Positions 16,589 through 25,929 are shown, counted from the stretch's first letter. The stretch: 64,000 nt of DNA from Haloarcula sp. DT43 (GCF_037078405.1 NZ_JAYMGZ010000003.1:62001-126000), one strand, 5' to 3'. Program-made: numbers and translations. Notes: generated from the sequence alone by a model not told the origin.

Positions 16589-18980
16589 CGCCACCATCCG
16601 CGACAGCATCGACACCGCAGCGACGACCGTCGGCTCGCTCTGGCCGATTCACTCGTTCGTGACGGCGAACCCCCTGGCTGGGTTCGAGGACCGGCCGTTC
16701 GACGAGGCGGTAGCGGACGCCGCCGACCTGCTGGGTGGCCGTGGCTACCCCAGCGCCGAGACGTTCCGCACGGCGCTCCAGCGTGACCAGATTGACCCGG
16801 GGATACTCGAAACGGAACTCGCCGACCTCGGCTACGACGAGGACCCCGAGGTACTGCTCGAGCACATGGCCAACGCGAGCGACGCCACGGGTGACGCCGC
16901 CGACGGTCCGACGGACCGCGTCGACCAGGTGCTGGCGAAGTGGCTGTCGGCGTTCCTCGACGAGGGGAGCGCACACTGGTCGATGCCGAACCGCAAAGCG
17001 GGGTTCTACACGGCCTTCCGCGGGGTGGCTGAACACGACAGCGAAATCCCGGCGACGGCCGTCGACGCCCTGGCGCAGACGCCGACCGGCACTATCGAAG
17101 CCGTGCTCGCGCCGTACCCGGAGCACCAGTGGGAGACCATCTTCGAGGAGCAACTGGCCGCCCTGCCTGGCTGGACGGGGCTCATTAAACAGCGCGACGA
17201 CGACGAGGGCGCGTGGCAGTCGACCTATCCGATTTCGCTGGCGGGGTACCTCGCGGCGCGGCTGGCGCTGCTCGACGCCGTCGACGCCGACATCTCCCCC
17301 TCGGACAACAGCGTCGAGCCGGACCCGACCGCCGAACTCGCCGGAGCGTTCCTGCGTGCGTGGGAGGCGACCTACCGCGGGGCCCTGGTCGAAACCGTCG
17401 CCGCCGAGAGCCAGTCGCTGGCCGACAGCGACACCGGCGGCCGCCCGGACGCACAGTTGGTGTTCTGTATCGACACCCGCTCGGAGGTCATCCGCCGCCA
17501 CATCGAGGCGACGGGCGACTACGAGACCCACGGATACGCCGGCTTCTTCGGCATCCCGATAGAGTACCAGGGCTACGACGACGAGGTGTCGGTCGACGCC
17601 TGCCCGCCGATTCTGGACCCGCAGCACCGCATCACCGACGTGCCGACCGACGACGACACGCAGGCGAGCCACGACCGCTGGTCGGGCCTCCGCGAGGCCG
17701 CCGACGAAGTCATCGAGACGCTCGAAGCCAACGCCGCCACGGCCTACGGCTACGTCGAGACTGCCGGGAGCGGGTACAGCCTCGCGCTCGCGGCCCGCAC
17801 GCTCGTCCCCGGGCGCGTCCACGACCTGTTCGACACGGTCGAGGAGTCGGTGCCGGACGACCACGAGTTCTGTGACCCACTCGTCCACTACCAGCACAGC
17901 TACGCCGGCGACCTGCCGGTGGGGCTGACGACAGAGGAGAAAGTCGAGTACGCCGCCACCGCGTTCGACATGATGGGCTGGGAGGAGTTCAGCCGCCTCG
18001 TCGTCTTCACCGGACACGCGAGCGAGACGGCCAACAACCCCTACGACGCGAGCCTGGACTGTGGGGCCTGTGCGGGCAACCCCGGCGGCCCGAACGCCCG
18101 CGTGCTGGCCGAAATCTGCAACGACGAGGCAGTCAGGGCCGCGCTCCGCGACCAGGGCTTCGACATCCCCGAGGACACGGTCTTCCTCGCCGGCGAACAC
18201 AACACGACGACTGCCGAGGTGGAACTGTACGACAGCGACGTGCCCGAGAGCCACGCCGACGACCTCGCCCAGTTGCGCGGCGACCTCGCCGCCGCCCGCG
18301 AGGACGCGGCCGCCGAGCGCGCCGAATCGATGGGTGCCGACGGTTCGTCGGGCGTCAGCGAGACGGAGCGCCGCGCCGCCGACTGGGCCGAGACCCGCCC
18401 CGAGTGGGGGCTGGCCGGCAACGCTGGCTTCGTCGTCGGCCCGCGCGAGCTGACGAGCGACGTGGACCTCGACGGCCGCGCGTTCCTCCACTCATACGAC
18501 TGGTCGACTGACCCTGACGGCGAGGCCCTGGAGTCGATACTCACCGGGCCGATGGTCGTCACGCAGTGGATAAACACCCAGTACTACTTCTCGACGGTCG
18601 ACAACGCCGTCTACGGCAGCGGGTCCAAGGTGACCCACAACCCCGTCGGCAACGTCGGCGTCTACCAGGGCAACGGCGGCGACCTGATGGCCGGCCTGCC
18701 GCTCCAGTCGCTGATGGCCGCCGACGACGACCCGTACCACCAGCCGCTCCGCCTCTCGACGGTCATCCACGCCCCGGTCGACCGCGTCACCGACGTGCTC
18801 GCCGACCACGGTGAGCTTGCGGAACTGCTCGACAACGACTGGCTCTCGCTGACCGTCGTCGACCCCACGCAGGACCACCGCGCGTTCCAGTACGAGCGCG
18901 ACCTGGAGTGGACGCCCGTGTCCGAGCGCGCCGTGGCCGACGCGATGGAACCGACCGCCTCCGCGGTCGCCGACGACTGA
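16578..18980 (+). CDS. dabA: DabA, DUF2309 carbonic-anhydrase-like subunit of inorganic-carbon transporter
   Basis: An 800-residue DUF2309 protein, peripheral to the membrane, that with DabB converts CO2 to bicarbonate and traps it inside the cell. The zinc-site residues known from proteobacterial DabA align by motif: Cys297 and Asp299 in FCIDTRSE, His480 in TGHASETANNPY and Cys495 in SLDCGACAGNPGG. All four are kept, so the enzyme should be active. The N-terminal LWPIHSFVTANPLAGFED and C-terminal GNGGDLMAGLPLQSL blocks are also family signatures. The length is near the usual 800-1000. Last gene of a two-gene operon. Confidence 0.92.
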   Translation: MSTDATIRDSIDTAATTVGSLWPIHSFVTANPLAGFEDRPFDEAVADAADLLGGRGYPSAETFRTALQRDQIDPGILETELADLGYDEDPEVLLEHMANASDATGDAADGPTDRVDQVLAKWLSAFLDEGSAHWSMPNRKAGFYTAFRGVAEHDSEIPATAVDALAQTPTGTIEAVLAPYPEHQWETIFEEQLAALPGWTGLIKQRDDDEGAWQSTYPISLAGYLAARLALLDAVDADISPSDNSVEPDPTAELAGAFLRAWEATYRGALVETVAAESQSLADSDTGGRPDAQLVFCIDTRSEVIRRHIEATGDYETHGYAGFFGIPIEYQGYDDEVSVDACPPILDPQHRITDVPTDDDTQASHDRWSGLREAADEVIETLEANAATAYGYVETAGSGYSLALAARTLVPGRVHDLFDTVEESVPDDHEFCDPLVHYQHSYAGDLPVGLTTEEKVEYAATAFDMMGWEEFSRLVVFTGHASETANNPYDASLDCGACAGNPGGPNARVLAEICNDEAVRAALRDQGFDIPEDTVFLAGEHNTTTAEVELYDSDVPESHADDLAQLRGDLAAAREDAAAERAESMGADGSSGVSETERRAADWAETRPEWGLAGNAGFVVGPRELTSDVDLDGRAFLHSYDWSTDPDGEALESILTGPMVVTQWINTQYYFSTVDNAVYGSGSKVTHNPVGNVGVYQGNGGDLMAGLPLQSLMAADDDPYHQPLRLSTVIHAPVDRVTDVLADHGELAELLDNDWLSLTVVDPTQDHRAFQYERDLEWTPVSERAVADAMEPTASAVADD

Positions 18981-19123
18981 GCCGACTACGAGGAGGCGGT
19001 CCCCGAACCGTCGGCAGCAGTCATCGCCCGCGAACGCATCCGTTCTTGGTTGTATAGCCACTATCCGAAGTTGTATTGTGTAATTCCACACACCGATTAT
19101 CCTATTTCCAGCAAATTTAGAGG

Positions 19124-19138
19124 GTTTTTCTCATTTTT
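19124..19138 (+). terminator. T-rich terminator after dabA
   Basis: Two T runs (GGTTTTTCTCATTTTT) follow dabA by about 140 nt inside an AT-rich region without genes. Runs of T on the sense strand are the usual archaeal termination signal; no strong hairpin precedes it. Confidence 0.35.
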
Positions 19139-19251
19139 CGAGTTGTAGACCCAGATATACTTCCAATACCCAGTATATATACCTGTATTTGTACTACCTG
19201 GCTGCCGATTTTCGCGGCCACCGACGCATCTGTCCGTTCGAGGCGGAACAG

Positions 19252-20280
19252 TCACCGCGGTGAGAGGCCGACGCCGTCGGCGAGCAGTTCGTGGGAGCGG
19301 AGCCCGTCGGCGTGGTCGCCGACGGCGTGTTGTATCATCACCTCGTCGGCCCCGACGCGGTCGGCGAGCTGTTCGAGAAGGCCGTCGAGCGTGTCCGGGC
19401 TGCCGGAAATCGCTCGGGGCCACTCGCCGGCGTCGAGCGTGGCCGGCGTCGGTTCGGGCACGCCCCCGAGCTCGTCGATAGCCTCCTCGACCGACGGCGT
19501 CGTACCGATGACTCCCCGCTCCATCCGTTTGAACGACGCTTCGGCCACGGCCCGGAGCCGCGCCGCTTCGCGGTCGGTCTCGCCACAGACCGCGTTCACC
19601 GCGACCATCCCGTGTGGCTCGTCGACGCCACCGGCCAGCGACGACGGGTCGAAGCGGTTCCGGTATTCCTCGAAGGCGCGGGTGGCCAGTTCGGGCCGGA
19701 TGAACGCCGCAAAACAGTAGGGCAGGCCGAGTTCGCCAGCGATGGCAGCGCTGGACGGACTCGACCCGAGAACCCACGGGGCGGGCGGGTCCCCGCCAGA
19801 GAGTGGGATTTCCAGGTCGCTGTAGGCGTGGCCGTCGGGATAGCCGTCGTAGAGGTGCGAGACGACGGCCTCGATTTTCTCCGCGTGGTCCTCGTCGGGG
19901 TCGCGGACGCGGCGGGCCGTCCCGAGCGCGCGGTCGACGGCCGGCGAGCCGTTGGCCCGCCCCAGTCCGGCGTCGATACGCCCCGGCGCGAGCGCATCGA
20001 GGGAGCCGAACACCTCGGCGACTTTGAACGGGCTGTAGTGGTTGAGCAGTACCGCCCCCGAACCGAGCCGAATCGAGTCGGTCTCGGCGGCGAGGTGGCC
20101 GAGCAGTACCTCGGGGGTCGTCCCCGCGAGAGTCTCCCCCATCCCGTGGTGTTCCGCGACCCAGAACCGGGAGTAGCCGAGCCGTTCGGCCTGCTGTGCG
20201 GCCTCGACGGTGTTCGCGTACGCCTCGGTCGCGGTGCCGGTATCGGGAACCGGAGAGAGGTCGACGATAGAGAGGTCCAT
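19252..20280 (-). CDS. LLM-class flavin-dependent oxidoreductase (luciferase-like)
   Basis: Bacterial-luciferase-fold TIM-barrel protein of 342 residues. The start MDLSIVDLSPVPDTGT, the RFWVAEHHGM motif (about 43-52), IRLGSGAVLLNHYSPFKVAE and GRIDAGLGRANG belong to the MsnO8/LuxA-like alkanal monooxygenase group, which use reduced flavin supplied by a partner reductase. Substrate unknown; quinone- or sulfur-compound oxidation is typical. A longer frame exists to ATG 20358, where a promoter-like AT tract could give a leaderless start, but the conserved N-terminus begins at 20280. Confidence 0.82.
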   Translation of the reverse strand: MDLSIVDLSPVPDTGTATEAYANTVEAAQQAERLGYSRFWVAEHHGMGETLAGTTPEVLLGHLAAETDSIRLGSGAVLLNHYSPFKVAEVFGSLDALAPGRIDAGLGRANGSPAVDRALGTARRVRDPDEDHAEKIEAVVSHLYDGYPDGHAYSDLEIPLSGGDPPAPWVLGSSPSSAAIAGELGLPYCFAAFIRPELATRAFEEYRNRFDPSSLAGGVDEPHGMVAVNAVCGETDREAARLRAVAEASFKRMERGVIGTTPSVEEAIDELGGVPEPTPATLDAGEWPRAISGSPDTLDGLLEQLADRVGADEVMIQHAVGDHADGLRSHELLADGVGLSPR

Positions 20281-20665
20281 GTCCGCCCACAACGGCAGGG
20301 GGACATAACCGTTCGGCTGCCGGCAGTGCGTGGTATTCACATCCGCGCGACGCCACATGCCCTCACTCTGTCGCCAAGAGCAGTATGTTCAAAAATCTGT
20401 ACGACAATATAACTATCGTATTTATTAAACGTTGGCACGTTCTCAGTATTCTCGTCGAAATGGCCGTCGTTCGAATCGTGAGCGCTAAGCGGGCTGGAAA
20501 GCCTTTACCACGCTACGCTGTCGTACCAACCGACCGCACGTATTTCGGGAACCACGTCCAGTATCGTGATGCTGTCGGCGATAGTTCGAGAACTGGCAAT
20601 ATAGTTGAATAGACAGAGCTCTGTCTTATGTGTCCTTCGCGGCGTGTCGCCCCGAGCGGCGTCGG
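20281..20665. other. AT-rich intergenic region
   Basis: Promoter-like AT tracts are seen near 20385-20400 and 20425-20437 (GTATTTATTAAACG). A 75-codon plus-strand frame crosses it with poor codon use and no recognisable product. Nothing else was identified. Confidence 0.4.
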
Positions 20666-21697
20666 TCACGCATCCAGCGATATCATGCCCTTGACCACGG
20701 TCGGTTCCATCGCCCGGCGGAACGCGTCGTCGATGTCTTCGAGTCCGGACTCGAAGTCGATGATGCCCTCGACGTCGACCTCGCCGTCCGCAAGCAGGTC
20801 CACGGCCGCGCCGTAGGTGTTCTTGTACCGGAACGAGCCGTGTACGTCGATTTCGTTGTCGATGAGTTCCAGCACGTCGAGAGGGACCTCCGCCTCGCTG
20901 GCGAGGCCGACGAGTACGACCGTTCCGCCTCGACGGACCACGTCGAGCGTCGACTGTATCGACGGCTCCGCACCGGAGGCCTCGACGACGACGTCGGCAC
21001 CGGTTCCGCCCGTGTGCTCGGCGACCGCGGCTTCGAGGTCCGTCTCGGTCACGTCGACGGTCAGGTCCGCACCGCGTTCGTCGGCGAACGCGAGCTTTTC
21101 GGCCACCACGTCGGTCAGGATGACGTCCGTCGCGCCGGCGGCCTGCGCGGCCTCCATCGCCATCAGCCCGATTGGACCGGCACCGGTTATCAGCACCGTA
21201 TCGCCGGTTCCGACGTCTCCGCGGCGACAGGCGTGAATCCCGACGGAGAGCGGCTCACACAGCGCCCCTTCGGCGGTTGAGACGGACTCGGGAAGCTCGT
21301 AGGCGAAGTCTGCGGGCCAGGAGACGTACTCGGTGAATGCCCCGTCGTGTGGCGGCGTCGCCATGAACCGCACGTCCTCGCAGAGATGGTAGTCGCCGCG
21401 CTTACAGTGGGGACAGCGCCGGCAGGGGACGCCGGGTTCGAGTGCGACCCGGTCGCCCGGTTCGAGGTCGGTGACGTTCTCGCCGACCTCGACGACTTCG
21501 CCGGCGCTCTCGTGTCCGAGGACGAGCGGCTCCTCGACGACGTAGTCGCCGATGCGACCGTGTTCGTAGTAGTGCACGTCGGAGCCACAGATGCCCACGT
21601 CCCGCACGGCGACGAGCACGTCGTCGGGGCCGGGCGACGGTCTGGGGCGGTCCTCCAGTTCGAACTCGGTCGGCTCTACCAAGACAGCTGTTCGCAT
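20666..21697 (-). CDS. Zinc-dependent sorbitol/xylitol-type dehydrogenase
   Basis: Medium-chain dehydrogenase of 343 residues. The catalytic zinc site is seen as Cys in GICGSDVHYYEHG (about 37) with His-Glu in LGHESAGEV. The structural zinc cysteines are in CRRCPHCKRGDYHLC (about 93-107). The Rossmann motif is ITGAGPIGLMA (about 170). GSDVHYYEHGRIG is typical of polyol and sugar dehydrogenases such as sorbitol or xylitol dehydrogenase. It lies directly downstream of the sugar-acid dehydratase and has its own TATA box in the 46-nt gap. Expected to oxidise a polyol or a hydroxyl of a sugar acid with NAD(P)+ in the deoxysugar pathway; the exact step is not clear. Confidence 0.85.
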   Translation of the reverse strand: MRTAVLVEPTEFELEDRPRPSPGPDDVLVAVRDVGICGSDVHYYEHGRIGDYVVEEPLVLGHESAGEVVEVGENVTDLEPGDRVALEPGVPCRRCPHCKRGDYHLCEDVRFMATPPHDGAFTEYVSWPADFAYELPESVSTAEGALCEPLSVGIHACRRGDVGTGDTVLITGAGPIGLMAMEAAQAAGATDVILTDVVAEKLAFADERGADLTVDVTETDLEAAVAEHTGGTGADVVVEASGAEPSIQSTLDVVRRGGTVVLVGLASEAEVPLDVLELIDNEIDVHGSFRYKNTYGAAVDLLADGEVDVEGIIDFESGLEDIDDAFRRAMEPTVVKGMISLDA

Positions 21698-21718
21698 ACC
21701 TGGTGGCAGGTGGCAGAG

Positions 21719-21730
21719 CTATAAAAATAC
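21719..21730 (-). promoter_or_regulatory. TATA box before the dehydrogenase gene
   Basis: Minus-strand GTATTTTTATAG, centred about 27 nt upstream of ATG 21697, so the gene can be transcribed as a leaderless message apart from any read-through from the dehydratase gene. Confidence 0.5.
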
Positions 21731-21743
21731 ACAGGGTGGGCAG

Positions 21744-22895
21744 TCACCACTCCGCGATGCTGCCGTCCTCGTGGTGCCAGACCGGATTGTACCAGTTGAC
21801 CTGCGTCTGGGCCTGCTCGCGGATGCAGGCCTCGTCGACATCGATGCCGAGCCCGGGGCCGGTCGGCCGCCTGACGTAGCCGTCTTCGAACTGGAACGTC
21901 CCGGGGTCTTCCAGGGCTTTGAGTCGCTGGCTCGCCGCCGGGTCGTGCAGGTCCAGGTCCTGTTCGTGCATCACGACGTTCTGGGTACAGAACGCGACCT
22001 GCAGACTCGCAGCAAAGGCGATGGGGCCGAGCGGGCAGTGCGGGACGACGGCGACGTCGAACGCTTCGGCCATCGACGCGACCTTGCGCATCTCGCTGAT
22101 GCCGCCGACGTGTGTCACGTCGGGCTGGATTATCGACACCCCGTCGTCGACGAGGAGGCGCTTGAAATCGTACCGGGAGTAGAACCGCTCGCCCGTGGCT
22201 ATCGGCACGGTCGTCCGCTCGGCGACCTGGGCAAACGAGTCGTCCTGTTCGGGGAGCAGCGGCTGGTCGATGAACATCAGGTCGAACTGTTCGAGGCGCT
22301 CGACGAGGTCGGCGGCCATCGGTTTCGAGACGCGGCCGTGGAAGTCGACGCCGACGAAGGCGTCGTCGCCGACGGCGTCGCGGATGGCCGCCACGCGCTC
22401 GACCGCGTGGTCGACTGCCTCCGGCGTCTCTATCGGCCGGAACTCCCTGGCGAAGTTGAACTTGAACGCCTTGTAGCCGCGCTCCCGGTCCTCCTTCGCG
22501 GCGGCCGCCACGTCTTCGGGGTCGTCGCCGCCGAGCCACTGGTAGACGAGCAGTTTGTCGCGGACGTGCCCGCCGAGTAGCTCGTGGACCGGCGCGCCGT
22601 AGTGTTTCCCCTTGATGTCCCACAGCGCGTGGTCGATGCCGGCGAGCGCGCTCATGAGAATCGGGCCGCCCCGGAAGTACCCGCTCTGGTAGAGCTTCCG
22701 CCAGTGGTACTCGGTCCGGAGCGGGTCGGCACCGAGGAGATACGCCTCGACGAGCTCCGTGACCGCGGCCCGAACGGTCTCTAACCGGCCCTGGACGATT
22801 GGCTCGCCCCAGCCGACGACTCCCTCGTCGGTTTCCAACTTCAGGAGCAACCACCGCGGCGGCACGGCGAACAGTTCGAAGTCGGTGATTTGCAT
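21744..22895 (-). CDS. Enolase-superfamily sugar-acid dehydratase (galactonate dehydratase-like)
   Basis: Mandelate racemase/muconate lactonising enzyme-fold dehydratase of 383 residues. Metal ligands fall in GVDFHGR (Asp with the Asp-x-His signature of the galactonate dehydratase group), IDQPLLPEQ and TGERFYSR. The catalytic His is in VVPHCPLGPIA. An N-terminal capping domain (1-125) and C-terminal tail (HEDGSIAEW) are complete. It should remove water from an aldonate to give a 2-keto-3-deoxy acid using Mg2+. In this locus the substrate may be L-rhamnonate or a related acid, but the sequence looks closest to D-galactonate dehydratase. Divergent from an SDR gene. Confidence 0.85.
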   Translation of the reverse strand: MQITDFELFAVPPRWLLLKLETDEGVVGWGEPIVQGRLETVRAAVTELVEAYLLGADPLRTEYHWRKLYQSGYFRGGPILMSALAGIDHALWDIKGKHYGAPVHELLGGHVRDKLLVYQWLGGDDPEDVAAAAKEDRERGYKAFKFNFAREFRPIETPEAVDHAVERVAAIRDAVGDDAFVGVDFHGRVSKPMAADLVERLEQFDLMFIDQPLLPEQDDSFAQVAERTTVPIATGERFYSRYDFKRLLVDDGVSIIQPDVTHVGGISEMRKVASMAEAFDVAVVPHCPLGPIAFAASLQVAFCTQNVVMHEQDLDLHDPAASQRLKALEDPGTFQFEDGYVRRPTGPGLGIDVDEACIREQAQTQVNWYNPVWHHEDGSIAEW

Positions 22896-23014
22896 GGGTG
22901 AGATATCTTCGAGGAACTACTTGTAATGACTGGCTGCCGATACTGACCCGCAGGAACCGTGCCAGCGATAGGCGTACATTTATGCTGGAGGCTACCGCAG
23001 TGGGAGACGTACGC

Positions 23015-23788
23015 ATGAGTGTACTGGACAGTTTCTCCCTCGACGGAGAGACGGCTATCGTCACCGGTGCGGCGCAAGGTCTCGGCAAGCAGATGGCGAC
23101 CGGTCTCACGGAGATGGGGGCCGACGTGGCTATCGCGGACGTGAACATCGACAAGGCCGAACAGACGGCGTCGGAACTCGACGGCGAGACGGAGGTCATC
23201 GCGACGGAAGTGGACGTGACCGACGAGGCCTCGGTCGAGGCGATGGTCGCGGACGTGACCGACCGCCTGGGACCGATTGACGTGCTGGTCAACAACGCCG
23301 GCATCGTCGAGAACTCCCCCGCGGAGGAGACGGACATCGAGTCCTGGCGGCGTGTCGTGTCGGTCAACCTCGACGGCGTCTTCCTCTGTGCCAAGCACGT
23401 CGGCCAGCGGATGCTCGAACGCGGCGAGGGACGCATCGTCAACATCTCCTCGATGTCGGGCTTCGACGTGAACGTCCCGCAGAAACAGGCCAGCTACAAC
23501 ACGACGAAGGCCGGCGTCCGGATGCTGACCCAGTCGCTTGCCGTCGAGTGGGGCGGCCGGGGCGTCCGCGTCAACGCCATCGCGCCCGGCTACATGCGCA
23601 CCGAACTCGTCGACGAGGTGCTCGCGGAGAACCCGGAGATGGAGGAGACGTGGCTGGAGAACACACCGATGGACAGGCTCGGTCGGCCAGAGGAACTGAA
23701 AGAACTCGTCGTCTACCTCGCGTCGGACGCGTCCTCGTACATGACGGGGTCAACCGTCGTGATGGACGGCGGCTACACCTCGCGGTGA
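23015..23788 (+). CDS. Short-chain dehydrogenase/reductase
   Basis: Classical SDR of 257 residues. Cofactor motif TGAAQGLGKQMA (about 17-28), NNAG motif near 92, and the catalytic Ser-Tyr-Lys set in ISSMSGFDVNVPQKQASYNTTKAG. An acidic residue follows the second strand (IADVN), favouring NAD+. In the sugar locus it could oxidise L-rhamnose to the lactone, or a 2-keto-3-deoxy acid, as SDRs do in the Haloferax oxidative rhamnose pathway; this is inference. ATG 23015 is used; a TATA-like ACATTTATGC lies 30-35 nt upstream. It is divergent from the dehydratase and convergent with the kinase. Confidence 0.83.
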   Translation: MSVLDSFSLDGETAIVTGAAQGLGKQMATGLTEMGADVAIADVNIDKAEQTASELDGETEVIATEVDVTDEASVEAMVADVTDRLGPIDVLVNNAGIVENSPAEETDIESWRRVVSVNLDGVFLCAKHVGQRMLERGEGRIVNISSMSGFDVNVPQKQASYNTTKAGVRMLTQSLAVEWGGRGVRVNAIAPGYMRTELVDEVLAENPEMEETWLENTPMDRLGRPEELKELVVYLASDASSYMTGSTVVMDGGYTSR

Positions 23789-23792
23789 GGAC

Positions 23793-25268
23793 TCAGGCCT
23801 CGGACGACGGGGCGTCGGTCAGTGCAGCCAGTCGTTCTTTCGCGCGGTTCCACTCGTCGCCAGCCCGCGGCTCGTAGGTCGTCTTCTCGAACGCCGACTC
23901 GACCAGCCGCCGGCCGGTCTCGATGTCAGGCACGGTTCCGGCGGCGACGGCCTGCGTGAGGACGTTGCCGACGGCCGTCGCCTCCACCGGCCCGGTCGAC
24001 ACCGGGCGGTCGGTGGCGTCGGCCAGGAGCTGACAGAACAGTTCGTTCCGGACGCCGCCGCCGCCGAGGACGATGCGCGAGGGCGGGTCCTCGACGACCG
24101 CCGCGAGCGCGTCGAGTTCCAGCGCCGTCTTCGCCGCCAGGCTGTCGAGGAGACAGCGGACGATACCCCCCTGTCCCGTCGGGACGGGCTGGTCCGTCCG
24201 GCGGCAGTACGCCCGAATCTGGTCGGGCATCGGCTCGTCGATGCCGAAGGCGTCGGCGTCCGTATCGACGAGTGCGGCCCGTGGCGGGGCCTGCTCGGCG
24301 GCCGACAGCAGGTCGGCGTACTCGACCGGCTGCCCGGTCTCGCGCCACGCTTCGCGGCACTCTTCGAGCATGAAGAAGCCGTTGATGTTCTTCAGGAGCC
24401 TGACGGTCCCGTCGACGCCGAGTTCGTTCGAGACGGCCTCGTCGAAGGCGGCGTCCGTCCGCACTGGGTCGTCGCGCTCGACGCCGAGGACGAACCACGA
24501 CCCGGTGTTGAGGAACGCGGCGTCCTCGACGAGCGGGAGGCCGGCGACGGCCGCCGCCGTGTCGTGGCTGGCCGGCGTCACGATGTCCGGCGTCGAGGCC
24601 AGCCCCGGGACGACGGTCTCGTCGACAGCGCCGAGGGACTGGCCGGCCTCCGACAGCGGCGGGAGCACGTCAGTCGGCACCGATAGCTCGTCGAGCAGGT
24701 CGGTGGCCCACGTTCGGTCCTCGGGGTCGACCATCTGCGTGGTCGAGGCTATCGTCACCTCGCCGGCGGGCTGGCCCCCAATCTGTGCCGAGAGGAGCTG
24801 TGGCATCATCAACAGCCCGTCACTCGCTTCGAGGAGGTCGGGCTCGCGCTCGGCGAGGGTGTGCAGCTGCCACAGCGTGTTCGGCGTGTTCCAGTTCGTG
24901 ATGCCGGTGGCGTCGAACAGCCGCCGCTTGCCGACCGCGTCGAACACCTGCTCGCGCGTGGCCGTCGACTCCGGGTCGCGGTACGAGACCGGGTCCCGGA
25001 GCAGTTCGCCGTCGGCCAGGAGCCCGAAGTCGAGCCCCCAGGTGTCGATACCGACCGTGTCGAGGCCGTCGGCGTGGTCGTCGGCCGCGCGGATGCCGTC
25101 CCCGATATTATCGACCAGCGCGTCCACGTCCCAGACGTAGCGGCCGTCGCGCTCGACGGGGCGGTTGTCGAAGCGGTGGACCTCCCGGACGGCGAACGAC
25201 GACTCGCTCACCTCGCCGAGAAACACCGTCCCGCCGCTCGCGCCGATGTCGATAGCGACGTGGTTCAT
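23793..25268 (-). CDS. rhaB: Rhamnulokinase-like FGGY carbohydrate kinase
   Basis: FGGY-family sugar kinase of 491 residues. The opening VAIDIGASGGTVFLG is the phosphate-1 motif in the form found in rhamnulokinases. VGIDTWGLDFGLL, the catalytic-region SHDTAAAVAGLP and the C-terminal adenosine motif RIVLGGGGVRNELFCQLLAD with ATAVGN complete the fold. It phosphorylates a keto-6-deoxyhexose, most likely L-rhamnulose, to the 1-phosphate. Last gene of a six-gene minus-strand operon; its start follows the aldolase stop by 7 nt. A broken rhamnose mutarotase gene at 37.1 kb supports the substrate. L-fuculose cannot be excluded. Confidence 0.85.
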   Translation of the reverse strand: MNHVAIDIGASGGTVFLGEVSESSFAVREVHRFDNRPVERDGRYVWDVDALVDNIGDGIRAADDHADGLDTVGIDTWGLDFGLLADGELLRDPVSYRDPESTATREQVFDAVGKRRLFDATGITNWNTPNTLWQLHTLAEREPDLLEASDGLLMMPQLLSAQIGGQPAGEVTIASTTQMVDPEDRTWATDLLDELSVPTDVLPPLSEAGQSLGAVDETVVPGLASTPDIVTPASHDTAAAVAGLPLVEDAAFLNTGSWFVLGVERDDPVRTDAAFDEAVSNELGVDGTVRLLKNINGFFMLEECREAWRETGQPVEYADLLSAAEQAPPRAALVDTDADAFGIDEPMPDQIRAYCRRTDQPVPTGQGGIVRCLLDSLAAKTALELDALAAVVEDPPSRIVLGGGGVRNELFCQLLADATDRPVSTGPVEATAVGNVLTQAVAAGTVPDIETGRRLVESAFEKTTYEPRAGDEWNRAKERLAALTDAPSSEA

Positions 25269-25275
25269 AAGACGG

Positions 25276-25929
25276 TCACTGCCCGTAGCTGTCGAGCTTG
25301 TCGGCCAGCCGGTCTATCTCCTCGTCGGGGAGGATTTCCGGCTCGCCGATGGCCCGGGCCTGGTGGTGGATGCGGGCGCAGTACTCGACCATCAGCGCGA
25401 CCGTGTAGGCGTCGTCCAGCGTCTCGTCGGCGGTCAACACGCCGTGGTTGCGCAACAGCGTGGCGTTGAACGACTCGCCCAGCGCGTCGACGGCCGCTTC
25501 GCCGAGTTCCTCCGTCGCGTGTGTCCGGTACTCGGCGACGGGCACCTCCGTCCCGGTAAAGGAGAGGAGATAGTGCGAGGCCGGTATCGGCTCGCCCAGC
25601 GAGGCGAAGGTCGTCGCGTACGGCGAGTGGGTGTGGACGACGCCGCCGACCGCCGGTCGCTCGCGGTAGACGGCCAGATGCATCGGCAGTTCCGTCGACG
25701 GCTCGATGTCGCCCTCGACGACAGTCCCGTCGGTCCGTACGACCGGAACGTCCGCGGGTTCGATGTCCTCGTAGGGAACTCCAGACGGGCTGATGGCGAT
25801 GTGGGTCTCGTCGAGCCGGGCGCTGAGGTTCCCCCCCGTGCCGGTCGTCAGGTCGTCGTCGAGCAGGCTTCGGCCGTACTCGCAGATAGCGTTACGCGTC
25901 TCGTAGTGTGGAATATCTTGGGCTGTCAT
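25276..25929 (-). CDS. Class II aldolase (rhamnulose/fuculose-1-phosphate aldolase)
   Basis: Zn-dependent aldolase/adducin-family protein of 217 residues. The phosphate-binding GTGGNLSAR (30-38), catalytic Glu80 in STELPMH and zinc ligands His99 and His101 in HTHSPYA with His162 in LRNHGV are all present. It cleaves a 6-deoxyketose 1-phosphate to dihydroxyacetone phosphate and L-lactaldehyde. FucA and RhaD belong to the same superfamily; the length matches FucA (215), while bacterial RhaD is longer (about 275), so the stereochemical preference is open. The kinase partner next door favours rhamnulose 1-phosphate. Confidence 0.83.
   Translation of the reverse strand: MTAQDIPHYETRNAICEYGRSLLDDDLTTGTGGNLSARLDETHIAISPSGVPYEDIEPADVPVVRTDGTVVEGDIEPSTELPMHLAVYRERPAVGGVVHTHSPYATTFASLGEPIPASHYLLSFTGTEVPVAEYRTHATEELGEAAVDALGESFNATLLRNHGVLTADETLDDAYTVALMVEYCARIHHQARAIGEPEILPDEEIDRLADKLDSYGQ

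Noticed and set aside
16557-18491. 644-codon open frame on the minus strand across dabA
   Set aside because: It is the antisense shadow of a clearly conserved DUF2309 gene; its translation is Arg/Val-rich with no family motif.
19097-20356. 419-codon minus-strand frame over the luciferase-like gene
   Set aside because: Same strand but different frame from a conserved LLM oxidoreductase; composition dominated by Arg and Gly.
20385-20612. 75-codon plus-strand frame in the gap after the LLM gene
   Set aside because: Poor codon use and no hydrophobic or domain pattern; AT-rich promoter DNA is a better explanation.
21676-23445. 589-codon minus-strand frame across the dehydratase and SDR genes
   Set aside because: It overlaps well-identified enzymes in other frames and is Arg/Pro-rich low-complexity sequence, typical of shadow frames in high-GC DNA.
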